Assembly: GCF_000612845.1 (NCBI RefSeq)
Contig: NZ_CCAT010000065.1
Span: 147,221-211,220 of the forward strand
Length of the DNA: 64,000 nucleotides
DNA from: Clostridium ihumii AP5
GTDB lineage: Bacteria > Bacillota > Clostridia > Clostridiales > Clostridiaceae
Direction: 5' to 3'
Under the pieces are notes generated by a model, which saw only the letters and a list, made by a program, of their open reading frames with translations, was not told where the DNA came from and made no database searches. The position numbers and the translations under genes are program-made. Below are positions 9,154 through 17,262 of the stretch, one piece after another (the stretch's first letter is position 1; each line of letters begins with the position of its first letter).

Positions 9154-9450
9154 TATAGGGTTTCAAGTTCAAATTCAAAATAATAGCTTTATCAAATAAT
9201 ACTACCATCCTTACAGTTTATTCCATTATCATATCGAAAACCAAGTAAAAAGTAAGAGTGAAAAGTGAATAGCGATGGTTAATATTATTCATTTCATTCC
9301 TAATATTTAAAATATAAATACATAAAAACTAAATTTTTATGTTGTTTTCAAATAATTTGCTCTGCAAATTTAATAAAAATCATTCTTTTAAATTTTGAAT
9401 CCAATTTTCACCTTAACTTTCTACTATCAATTGTCAATTTTAAAATATAG
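9154..9450. repeat. Intergenic modular repeat, copy B (type 2)
   Basis: Begins TATAGGGTTTCAAGTTCAAA. It shares with copy F (58242) a middle module containing ATTCATTTCATTCCTAATAT and TAAAAACTAAATTTTTAT, followed by the hairpin AATTTGCTCTGCAAATTTA. The right end is less clear than in copy E. It lies in the 737-base gap upstream of both the ATPase and ppaC. Nothing else with coding potential was seen in that gap. Confidence 0.65.
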
Positions 9451-9856
9451 ATTAAAACTTAGAGTTAAAATTCTCAACTAAAACGTTAATTTTTGAAGTT
9501 GAGTTCCTATAAATTTGTATTATATTCTTGTATAAAAAGTTTTAAGAAATGTTTATAATTTCTTACTTTAAAATATATGTATTTAATCCCAATTATATGA
9601 AATAAGCTCTAAATTTTAATGGTAATAAATATTTTTACTTTACATTAATAAATTATCGTTTTAAAATACATATATACTGTTTTATAGGTATCTATAAAAA
9701 TAACTTGTTATATTTAATTTATTTTTTGTCATACTAGAACTAATATATGAATTTTAAATCTATATATTACTTCCAGTAATTAAAATAATTTTATTATTTC
9801 ATGTTATTTTATTTTTGATGCCTTGACAAAGATTATTTTTTAAGGAGGATATAAAT

Positions 9857-11491
9857 TTGAAAAATACAATTTATATAACAGGACACAAAAACCCTGATTC
9901 AGATTCTATATGTTCTGCACTTGCCTATGCAGAATTTAAAAATAAAACGCAAAAAACTCCTGCAAAGGCGATAAGATTAGGCGAAGTTAACAACGAAACT
10001 CAATTTATCCTTAATTATTTTGGAGTGGAAGCACCAGATTTTATTAAAACAGTAAAAACTCAAGTTGCTGATTTAGATATAGATACAGTTGCACCTATAT
10101 CACCTGATATTTCATTAAAAATGGCATGGACTATAATGAAAAAGAATAATACTAAAACTCTACCTGTAGTAGATGAAAATGAAAGATTAATTGGTATTAC
10201 ATCTGTTTCAAACTTAGCATCTAGCTATTTAGATATATGGGATAATTACATACTTGCCAAAAGCGGAACTTCTATTGATAACATATTAGATACTTTATCT
10301 GCAAAAGTTGAATATTTACATGAAGAAAATAAAACTTTTGAAGGTAAAATAGCTGTTGCAAACATGTCACCAAATGATGAAAAGACTATAATTGAAAAAA
10401 ATGATATAGTTATTTGTGGTGATAGAGAAGATATCCAAAACTTTGTAGTAAACAAAGAAGTTTCTTTAATGATTATAACTGGAAATAGAGAACCTCTTCC
10501 TGGAATACTAGATAAAGCTAAAGAAGTTGGTTGTACTGTTATAGTTACTCCATATGATACATTTACAACTTCAAGACTTATAACTCAAAGCATACCTGTA
10601 AGTTACGTTATGAGTAAAAATAACTTAATTTCTTTTGAAGTTACAGATTTTGTTGATGAAATAAAAGATATAATGCTTGAAACTAGATACAGAAGCTATC
10701 CTGTAATTAATGAAGAAGGTAAAGTTATTGGAACTATTTCTCGTTATCATTTAATTAATCAAACTAAGAAAAAAGTTATATTAATGGATCATAATGAGAC
10801 TGCACAATCTGTAGATGGATTAAGCGATGCTGAAGTTATGGAGATAATAGATCACCATAGAATAGCAGATGTTCAAACTGGACTACCTATATACTTTAGA
10901 AATGAGCCAGTTGGAAGTACTTCAACAATCGTTGCTTCTATTTACTTTGAAAATGGCATTAGACCTAGCAAGCAAATTGCAGGAATCTTATGTGGTGCAA
11001 TAATTTCAGATACACTTTTATTAAAATCACCAACTGCAACTTTAGTTGATGAGATAATTCTTAAGAGACTTGCTCAAATTGCTGATATAGATATTGAGGC
11101 ATTTGCAAATGAAATGTTTAAAGCAGCTACTTCTCTTGAAGGTAAATCTGCTGAAGATATTTTAGGTCAAGATTATAAAACATTCACTATTGGTGAAAAG
11201 AAAATAGGTGTAGCACAAGTTACAACAACTTATATAGATGGTTTTAAAGATATAAAATCTGATATTTTAAGCTTAATGGATACTATGGCCTCTGAAAAAA
11301 ATCTTGAAATGATAACTATAATGATTACAGATATCTTTAACGGTGGATCATTATTCTTAGTATCTGGAAATAAAGATTTATTTACAGCAGCATTTAAAAC
11401 TACACTTGAAAATAATGAAGTATATTTGGATGGTGTTGTTTCTAGAAAGAAACAAGTTATACCACCAATTACAGAAGCTATAGATATGTAA
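9857..11491 (+). CDS. ppaC: Manganese-dependent inorganic pyrophosphatase with CBS-DRTGG regulatory insert
   Basis: A family II pyrophosphatase that hydrolyses diphosphate to phosphate in the cytoplasm. At 544 aa it is longer than the usual 310 aa because a regulatory block is inserted in the DHH domain: a CBS domain (about residues 70-125), a DRTGG domain (about 130-240) and a second CBS domain (about 245-305). Catalytic metal ligands are seen in TGHKNPDSDS (residues 8-17) and in EIIDHHRIAD. The C-terminal DHHA2 domain ends with SRKKQVIPP. In studied clostridial enzymes adenine nucleotides bind the CBS pair and tune activity. The start is TTG after a perfect AAGGAGGATATAAA. It is monocistronic. 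Confidence 0.95.
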   Translation: MKNTIYITGHKNPDSDSICSALAYAEFKNKTQKTPAKAIRLGEVNNETQFILNYFGVEAPDFIKTVKTQVADLDIDTVAPISPDISLKMAWTIMKKNNTKTLPVVDENERLIGITSVSNLASSYLDIWDNYILAKSGTSIDNILDTLSAKVEYLHEENKTFEGKIAVANMSPNDEKTIIEKNDIVICGDREDIQNFVVNKEVSLMIITGNREPLPGILDKAKEVGCTVIVTPYDTFTTSRLITQSIPVSYVMSKNNLISFEVTDFVDEIKDIMLETRYRSYPVINEEGKVIGTISRYHLINQTKKKVILMDHNETAQSVDGLSDAEVMEIIDHHRIADVQTGLPIYFRNEPVGSTSTIVASIYFENGIRPSKQIAGILCGAIISDTLLLKSPTATLVDEIILKRLAQIADIDIEAFANEMFKAATSLEGKSAEDILGQDYKTFTIGEKKIGVAQVTTTYIDGFKDIKSDILSLMDTMASEKNLEMITIMITDIFNGGSLFLVSGNKDLFTAAFKTTLENNEVYLDGVVSRKKQVIPPITEAIDM

Positions 11492-11499
11492 ATATAAAT

Positions 11500-11532
11500 A
11501 CAAAAAAGGAGCTAGATAAGCTCCTTTTTTGT
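11500..11532. terminator. Bidirectional terminator between ppaC and flgG
   Basis: The 14-bp stem ACAAAAAAGGAGCT / AGCTCCTTTTTTGT with a 5-base loop is flanked by A and T tracts. It ends both ppaC and the long flagellar operon coming from the right. Confidence 0.92.
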
Positions 11533-11540
11533 AATATATA

Positions 11541-12326
11541 TTATCTTATATTATTAATCATTCCCCACATTTCATCTGCAGTCTTCATTCCTGTAGATCC
11601 TAATTGGAAAGCTCTTTGTGTTAATATCATCTCACTCATTTCTTCTGCCATATCAACATTTGAGTTTTCTAAATATCCTTGTAGTATGTTTCTGTCCGTT
11701 GTTTCATATATTGTTATACCCTCTAATGGTACAAATAAACTTTCGCCTACTGACATAAATGAACTATCACCTACAGCTTTATATGTTTTAATTGATCCTA
11801 ATTCTACAATATCACCATTAATTTTTTGAGTAATACTACCATCTTTATTTATTGTAAACTCTCCATTTTTTAAATTAATTGGTCCACCTGGCTTATTTAT
11901 TTCTTGTCCTGCAGCATTAATTATGCTTATTCTATTACCATTTGCATCTACTAAGTTTCCACTTGCATCTACATTAAAGCTTCCTGCTCTTGTATATGCC
12001 TCTTTACCATCAGCCATATAAACCTTAAAAAAGCCTTCTCCATCTATAGCTAAATTAGATGATTTTCCTGTTTCTCTCAAGCTTCCTTGATTAACTTGTC
12101 TTATAACTTTTCCAGCTTTTACACCAGTTCCATAAGTTAAGTTATTTCCACCTTCAGTAATTGGATAGCCTTTTCTATTTAAACTATCTTGATATAAATC
12201 TTCAAATTGAACATTTAATCTTTTATATCCAGTTGTATTAACATTTCCAATATTATTTGATATAATATCTAATTTTTTTTGTTGTGCTGCCATAGTACTT
12301 CTATTAGTATATAACGCTGTATACAT
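11541..12326 (-). CDS. flgG: Flagellar hook-basal body protein (distal rod FlgG / FlhP type)
   Basis: A 261-aa rod protein and the last gene of the long flagellar operon. The N-terminal helix MYTALYTNRSTMAAQQKKLDIISNNIGNVNTTGYKR and the C-terminal ANVDMAEEMSEMILTQRAFQ-like segment (SNVDMAEEMSEMILTQRAFQ) are the paired coiled coils of the axial family. The central LAIDGEGFFKVYMADGKEAYTRAGSF block is typical of FlgG/FlgF. It follows flgF by 13 bases. Flanking a second paralogue at the operon end is the same pattern as flhO-flhP in Bacillus, so it may correspond to FlhP. Confidence 0.88.
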   Translation of the reverse strand: MYTALYTNRSTMAAQQKKLDIISNNIGNVNTTGYKRLNVQFEDLYQDSLNRKGYPITEGGNNLTYGTGVKAGKVIRQVNQGSLRETGKSSNLAIDGEGFFKVYMADGKEAYTRAGSFNVDASGNLVDANGNRISIINAAGQEINKPGGPINLKNGEFTINKDGSITQKINGDIVELGSIKTYKAVGDSSFMSVGESLFVPLEGITIYETTDRNILQGYLENSNVDMAEEMSEMILTQRAFQLGSTGMKTADEMWGMINNIR

Positions 12327-12339
12327 TCACTTCACCACC

Positions 12340-13113
12340 CTATTTTCTTGCTATTTCATTAACTGCTTTTCCTAAAGATTCATCTAAAGTTTTTAATACC
12401 TTTATTGTACTTTCAAATCCTCTCATTGTGGTCATCATGTCCGCCATCTCATCTACTGTATTTACATTTGATTGTTCTAACCCATTTTGAATAACAAACG
12501 CATTAGATCTAGTTGGAGCTTCATTAGTCTTGTATAAGTTATGTCCACTTTTTTCTAAATTATCATAGTTTTGAAAATCAGCTATTTCAAATTGATAATT
12601 TAGATTACCATTAATTTGAATGTTACCTAATTTATCAGCTGTTATTTCGCCATTTCCAATTCTTATTTGTTCTACAGCTCCAGTTCTAGAATTTCTACCA
12701 AGTACATAATCTCCACCTTGAGTTATTAAATATCCTTCATTATCTACTGAAAAATGTCCATCTCTAGTATATGCAATTTGGTTATTATCTCTTTGACGTA
12801 CTGTAAAAAAACCGCTTCCATTTAATGCAAAATCCTTTGAACTATTCGTATCTTTAATAAATCCTTGTTCAAAATTAGTGAATTTGCCATTTATTTCAGC
12901 TCCATTTGATAAAGTTCCTATATCTGTTTTATAATTTTTATTATTAAATCTTTTATCTTTATTAGAAATCATAACTTCATCAAAACTTTTTATAGATAAT
13001 TTTTCTGATTTATATCCTGTTGTATTTACATTGGCCATATTATTCATAATAACATTTTGTTTTGCTTCACTAGTTATAAGTCCCGATGCTGCTGTATATA
13101 ATGATCTTATCAT
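12340..13113 (-). CDS. flgF: Flagellar hook-basal body protein (proximal rod FlgF / FlhO type)
   Basis: A 257-aa axial rod protein, exported unfolded through the flagellar export gate. The N-terminus MIRSLYTAASGLITSEAKQN is followed by NMANVNTTGYK, the middle has FALNGSGFFTVRQRDNNQIAYTRDGHF, and the C-terminus has QSNVNTVDEMADMMTTMRGFE. The length and order before flgG suggest FlgF; FlhO is the Bacillus name for the same slot. Its ATG overlaps the TGA of the small membrane protein gene upstream (ATGA), indicating coupled translation. Confidence 0.85.
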   Translation of the reverse strand: MIRSLYTAASGLITSEAKQNVIMNNMANVNTTGYKSEKLSIKSFDEVMISNKDKRFNNKNYKTDIGTLSNGAEINGKFTNFEQGFIKDTNSSKDFALNGSGFFTVRQRDNNQIAYTRDGHFSVDNEGYLITQGGDYVLGRNSRTGAVEQIRIGNGEITADKLGNIQINGNLNYQFEIADFQNYDNLEKSGHNLYKTNEAPTRSNAFVIQNGLEQSNVNTVDEMADMMTTMRGFESTIKVLKTLDESLGKAVNEIARK

Positions 13114-13340
13114 TTTTTCACCTCGTTATCTTCAATTTTAACCTTCATTTGATCTTTGTATTCCATTCCCATTTTACGAGCTCTTATCTCGATTTGAGCA
13201 TCACTTAAATTATAAGTTAGCTTTGATATGCCCATTAAAAGTGAACCTATAAGTATACCTATACCTATACCTAATATAATTTTTTTATCTTTTAGGGAGT
13301 TTTTTATTAAATCTATTTTATATATAATTCTTTTATTAAT
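13110..13340 (-). CDS. Small single-pass membrane protein, probable AUU start (76 aa)
   Basis: I do not recognise a named family. The reading frame is open and ends KVKIEDNEVKK with a TGA that overlaps the flgF ATG. It contains one membrane segment, IILGIGIGILIGSLLMGI, and a basic N-terminal stretch before it. No ATG, GTG or TTG exists upstream of that segment. The likely start is ATT at 13338-13340, seven bases after GGGGG, inside the end of the preceding gene; an ATT three bases earlier is the alternative. Starting at the only nearby ATG (13233-13235) would cut the membrane segment. Its place between sigma-D/SwrB-like and flgF implies a motility role. Confidence 0.65.
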   Translation of the reverse strand: MNKRIIYKIDLIKNSLKDKKIILGIGIGILIGSLLMGISKLTYNLSDAQIEIRARKMGMEYKDQMKVKIEDNEVKK

Positions 13341-13825
13341 AATACTTCCCCCTTTCCCATTTCCAACTTTTCAGCTATTTCCTCAACTGATATATTTTTC
13401 TTACAAAGTTCTCTTATTTGTTCAATTTTTACACTATTTTTTTCAAATTCTTCATTATATGTATGATAGATTTTTTCCATATTATTATTATCTAATTCAT
13501 AATTTCTATCATTTTTGTTTATATTATGTATAGATATTTCATTTATAACATCTTGTTCTTTTAAATTATTATCGTTATAAATCACGTTTCCTTTACTTTT
13601 AAAATTCGATATTTCTTCTTTTAATTCCTCTATTTCAAGTTGAAGGTCTAAAATTGTTTCACTAAATTCTCTTCTAAGCTTCCCTATTCTTACATCAACC
13701 TCATCTATTTTTTTCTCTTCATAACTCAATATTTGTGAAAATCCACTTTCTTTTTTCATAGATTTTAAACTAAACACTATAATAGTTATCCCTATTATGA
13801 GTAATACAATTAACACAGTTAACAC
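13313..13825 (-). CDS. SwrB-like membrane-anchored motility protein (DUF6115 type)
   Basis: A 170-aa protein with an N-terminal membrane anchor (LTVLIVLLIIGITIIVFSL, residues 2-20), a coiled coil rich in Glu/Lys/Leu (about 35-75), a low-complexity Asn-rich linker, and a C-terminal helix-turn-helix-like end (ISVEEIAEKLEMGKGEVLLI). This layout, and its position directly after the sigma-D gene, match SwrB (YlxL) of Bacillus subtilis, which promotes assembly and activation of the flagellar export apparatus. The assignment rests on architecture and synteny, not on clear sequence identity. Its 3' end overlaps the small membrane protein gene. Confidence 0.7.
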   Translation of the reverse strand: MLTVLIVLLIIGITIIVFSLKSMKKESGFSQILSYEEKKIDEVDVRIGKLRREFSETILDLQLEIEELKEEISNFKSKGNVIYNDNNLKEQDVINEISIHNINKNDRNYELDNNNMEKIYHTYNEEFEKNSVKIEQIRELCKKNISVEEIAEKLEMGKGEVLLIKELYIK

Positions 13826-13827
13826 CT

Positions 13828-14553
13828 CTAATTGATATCATACTTCATTTTTTTAAGCATTTTTCTTAAATTAATTATAGCTTTACTATGAAGTTGACAA
13901 ACTCTTGATTCAGAAACCTCTAAAATCTTTCCTATCTCTTTTAAAGTAAGCTTTTCATAATAGTATAATGTAATTATTAATCTATCTTTTTCTCTCAAAA
14001 GGTCTATGGCATTAGACAGATATTCTAACAATTCTTTCTTTTCTAGTGATTTTTCTGGTCCAATAACTTTCTTATCTTCAATTTTTCCGATAAGTGCTAT
14101 ATCATCATCATCACTAAACATTAAACTTTCTAAAGATACCACCGAAATATAATTTATATAGTTCTCTATTTTACTAAGCTCTGATACTGTTATTTCCATT
14201 TCTTTTGCTATTTCACTTTGAAGTGGCTCTCTTAATAATTTATTTTGAAGTGTTTCTACTGCTTCATTATATTTATTAAGTTTATCCATAGCCCCTTTAG
14301 AAATGGGGCTATTTTTTCTTAGTTCATCTATCATAGATCCTTTTATTCTTATTGCTGCATAAGTAGAAAACTTCATTCCTTTGCTTTCATCAAATTTATT
14401 AAAAGCATCCATAAGTCCTATCATGCCATAACTTACTAAATCTTCATATTCTACATATTTAGTTTTACCCATAATTATTCTAGATGCAATATATTTTACA
14501 AGTGGTATATATTGCTCTACTATATGTGCATTTTCATTTTTTAGAGTATTCAA
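13828..14553 (-). CDS. fliA: Flagellar RNA polymerase sigma factor SigD / FliA (sigma-28)
   Basis: Sigma-28 directs RNA polymerase to late flagellar and chemotaxis promoters. The 241-aa length is typical. Region 2 is YVEYEDLVSYGMIGLMDAFNKFDESKGMKFSTYAAIRIKG, with the characteristic RxxGxMIDELR continuation (IKGSMIDELRKNSPIS). Region 3 follows, and region 4 is EKLTLKEIGKILEVSESRVCQLHSKA. Its ATG overlaps the stop of the PilZ gene by four bases. Two good sigma-D sites are in this window (44171-44197 and 55437-55463), and the antisigma factor FlgM is encoded at 43750. Confidence 0.96.
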   Translation of the reverse strand: MNTLKNENAHIVEQYIPLVKYIASRIIMGKTKYVEYEDLVSYGMIGLMDAFNKFDESKGMKFSTYAAIRIKGSMIDELRKNSPISKGAMDKLNKYNEAVETLQNKLLREPLQSEIAKEMEITVSELSKIENYINYISVVSLESLMFSDDDDIALIGKIEDKKVIGPEKSLEKKELLEYLSNAIDLLREKDRLIITLYYYEKLTLKEIGKILEVSESRVCQLHSKAIINLRKMLKKMKYDIN

Positions 14554-15209
14554 AGAGCTTCACCTCCAGAAGTTTTAAGCATTCGTCTCATTTCCATAAA
14601 AATATATCTTATTACTTTCTCTCTTTCAGTTTCTTCAATTTCAAGAAAGTCTATTCCACATAGATATTTTCCATTTCCATCTTCTTCTATTCTAACTACT
14701 TTACCTAAAATTATAATTTCTTCATTTAAATTTAAATTAATTATCATATAGTCATCTAAATCTGGTTTTTCCGACATTCTCATCCTTATTCCGCCACCAC
14801 TTAAATCAACTGTATAGCCAACTTTAAAATCTAGAATATCATAACTCATAAGTTCTTTTTTAGGATATGTCTTTAAAAGATAATAATTTATAATTCCTGT
14901 ATAGCTTATTCTTACATATTTTCTTCTTTGAATTTTCTTTATATCATAAGGTTCACCTAAAACTATAAGTGGAACTTTATCATACTTGCGACCTTCAACA
15001 TCAAATTTGAATTTATAAACTCCACCTTTTTTATCATTATAAATTGCCTCATACTTTTCACCTTGTCTCATTGCAACATAAGTGCTATTTATTGTAGGTA
15101 TTAAAATCGCAATGTTTTCATCTTCTACATCTTGAATTATAGTTTTGGCATATCCATCTTCCGTAATTATTTCTAACTTTGTATTTGGATGAAATTTTAT
15201 ATTACTCAT
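14550..15209 (-). CDS. Flagellar brake protein, PilZ domain c-di-GMP receptor (YcgR/YpfA type)
   Basis: A 219-aa two-domain protein. The N-terminal YcgR-type beta domain spans about residues 1-90. The PilZ domain follows, with the c-di-GMP motif RRKYVRI (RxxxR) near 96-102 and DLSGGGIRM (D/NxSxxG) near 133-141. When c-di-GMP is bound, such proteins slow the motor through MotA or the switch. Its location inside the operon between flhG and fliA ties c-di-GMP sensing directly to motor production. It overlaps fliA by four bases. Confidence 0.9.
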   Translation of the reverse strand: MSNIKFHPNTKLEIITEDGYAKTIIQDVEDENIAILIPTINSTYVAMRQGEKYEAIYNDKKGGVYKFKFDVEGRKYDKVPLIVLGEPYDIKKIQRRKYVRISYTGIINYYLLKTYPKKELMSYDILDFKVGYTVDLSGGGIRMRMSEKPDLDDYMIINLNLNEEIIILGKVVRIEEDGNGKYLCGIDFLEIEETEREKVIRYIFMEMRRMLKTSGGEAL

Positions 15210-15220
15210 TATATATCCCC

Positions 15221-16090
15221 CTACGAAAAAATATTAAAAATTCTTTTAAATAACTTTTGTATATTTCCATTGTTTTCTTTTATAAGATATCCTTCTATTT
15301 TTTTTGCAATATCTTCTATATCTTTTGTAGATTCAGCCTTAGGATATTCTATACAAACCGGAACTTGCTTTCTTACAGATTTTATAAGTTTTGTATCTTC
15401 CGTGATCATACCTAAAAATTCTAAATCTATATCTAAAAACTTGTTTGCTGCATTTTTTAATTTAGAAAATGTTACCGTACCATCTTGTATCTCTATAACT
15501 CTATTAACTATAATTTTAGCTTCTTTCTTTATTTCGAACTTATTTATAGCCTTTATTAAACTATATGCATCTGTAAGTGATGTTGGTTCTGGTGTCGTAA
15601 CTATTAAAAGTTCATCACTACATGATATAAATGCAAGAATACTTTTATTAATACCCGCTCCTGTATCCATAAGTATATAATCAAATCCTTGTATACTTTC
15701 TAACTGATTTAAAAATTTTTGCCTTTGTATGTCTGTTAAATCTTCTACTCTTGAAAGTGCTGATCCACCAGGTAATAATTTAATTCCCATTGGACCATCT
15801 ATTATTACCTCTTCTATGTTTTTATCATTAAATATGATATCAAACACACTATATCGTGGAAAACAGCCCATTAATACATCATCATTTCCCATTCCTATAT
15901 CTGCATCAAATATTAAAACTTTTTTCCCCATTTTTTGTAATATAATAGCTAGGTTTACTACTATATTACTTTTTCCAACTCCACCTTTTCCTGAAGTTAT
16001 AGTTATTACTTTAGTACCGATTTTTTCAAATTTGTTACTCACTGTATTTTCATTTGCTAATTGCCTTAATTTTGATGCTTGGTCTAACAT
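15221..16090 (-). CDS. flhG: Flagellar number regulator FlhG (YlxH/MinD-like ATPase)
   Basis: A 289-aa MinD/ParA-type ATPase that controls flagellar number and position by switching on the GTPase FlhF. The deviant Walker A SGKGGVGKSN is near residues 32-41, the DADIGMGNDD segment contains switch I, and DTGAG is the switch II/Walker B region. The N-terminal DQASKLRQLA is the DQAxxLR motif that contacts FlhF. A C-terminal amphipathic helix ends IQKLFKRIFNIFS. The ATG overlaps the end of flhF by seven bases. Confidence 0.95.
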   Translation of the reverse strand: MLDQASKLRQLANENTVSNKFEKIGTKVITITSGKGGVGKSNIVVNLAIILQKMGKKVLIFDADIGMGNDDVLMGCFPRYSVFDIIFNDKNIEEVIIDGPMGIKLLPGGSALSRVEDLTDIQRQKFLNQLESIQGFDYILMDTGAGINKSILAFISCSDELLIVTTPEPTSLTDAYSLIKAINKFEIKKEAKIIVNRVIEIQDGTVTFSKLKNAANKFLDIDLEFLGMITEDTKLIKSVRKQVPVCIEYPKAESTKDIEDIAKKIEGYLIKENNGNIQKLFKRIFNIFS

Positions 16091-17262
16091 ACACTACTCT
16101 CTCCCATTATCAAGTTTACAAGATTATCTTTTTTAGGACATTCAATATCTTCTGGAACATTTTGTCCTGTTGTTATAAAACTAATAGGAACTTCTACTTC
16201 CTTTAATATATTTACAATAGAACCATAAGTAGATGTTTCATCTAGTTTTGTTATTATAACCTTATTAAAATTTAATACTTTATATGCTTCATTTATTATT
16301 TTTACATCTTTATCTTTTATTGTTGAACTTAAAACCAAATTTATATTTTTAGAATTAGCTTTTTCTACATATGCCCTTAATTCTGAGATTTGCATTGTAT
16401 TTTTACTACTTCTTCCTGTAGTATCAATTAATACAACATCACAATCGTCCATAGAATTTATTGCAATTTCCATATCTTTTAAATTAAAAACAACTTTAAA
16501 TGGTATATTCATTATCTCAGCATAAGTTTTTAACTGTTCAACTGCACCAATTCTATAAGTATCTATTGTTATTAACCCTACTTTTTTCTTTTCAATTAAT
16601 GCAAGTCTACCAGCAAGTTTTGCTATAGTGGTTGTCTTTCCTACTCCTGTGGGACCAACAAACACTATATTTTCATTCATTTCTATTGGCTCTATTTTTA
16701 TTTTTTTAGTTATTAATTCTTTAATCTCTTCTAATCTTTCTTTTTCATCATTAATATCTTTTGTCTTTTCCAGTAGTTCATTTCTTATCTCTTTACATAT
16801 GTCCTGTTCTTCTAAAAACTCTTCTACTTTATTTACTTCTGCATTAGTGCTGTTAACTAAATTATTAATCATATTTTTCATTTCTTTAACTTCATTAAAA
16901 AGTAAATCTTGGTTTTTATTAGATGACATTAAATTAGTTTCTCTACTAATGTTATCCTGTTTTCTTATTGGTTCTTTATTTGACTCACTATTTTTTAACA
17001 ATGCTTCTATTAAATTTTGTTCTATATTTGTTTCATCTTCCACTAGCTTTTGTTTTGCTACACTATATGTTTTAGGTGCTGATGACTCACTACTAGACTC
17101 TATTGCTGCTGTAACTTCAATAAGTTTTTTAGAAAATAAACCTTTAATTCCTTTTTTCTTAATTTTCCTTTGACTAATTATAACTGCATCTTTCCCAAGT
17201 TCTTGTTTAACCTTGCTTATTGCTTCATTTGCACTTTCACCTATATATTTTTTTATTATCAT
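16084..17262 (-). CDS. flhF: Flagellar biosynthesis GTPase FlhF (SRP family)
   Basis: FlhF is a third SRP-type GTPase that marks the site of flagellar assembly. The 392-aa protein has an N-terminal basic B domain (MIIKKYIGESANEAISKVK onward, then basic IKKKGIKGLFSKK), a variable linker (about 60-150) and the NG domain, with G1 VGPTGVGKTTT, G2 ITIDTYRIGA, G3 DTTGRS and G4 TKLDET. It overlaps flhA by four bases (ATGA) and flhG by seven, so the three are made together. Confidence 0.96.
   Translation of the reverse strand: MIIKKYIGESANEAISKVKQELGKDAVIISQRKIKKKGIKGLFSKKLIEVTAAIESSSESSAPKTYSVAKQKLVEDETNIEQNLIEALLKNSESNKEPIRKQDNISRETNLMSSNKNQDLLFNEVKEMKNMINNLVNSTNAEVNKVEEFLEEQDICKEIRNELLEKTKDINDEKERLEEIKELITKKIKIEPIEMNENIVFVGPTGVGKTTTIAKLAGRLALIEKKKVGLITIDTYRIGAVEQLKTYAEIMNIPFKVVFNLKDMEIAINSMDDCDVVLIDTTGRSSKNTMQISELRAYVEKANSKNINLVLSSTIKDKDVKIINEAYKVLNFNKVIITKLDETSTYGSIVNILKEVEVPISFITTGQNVPEDIECPKKDNLVNLIMGESSVC

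Noticed and set aside
9823..9828. TTGACA just before ppaC as a promoter
   Set aside because: The ribosome binding site and start codon follow at once, leaving no room for a -10 box and leader.
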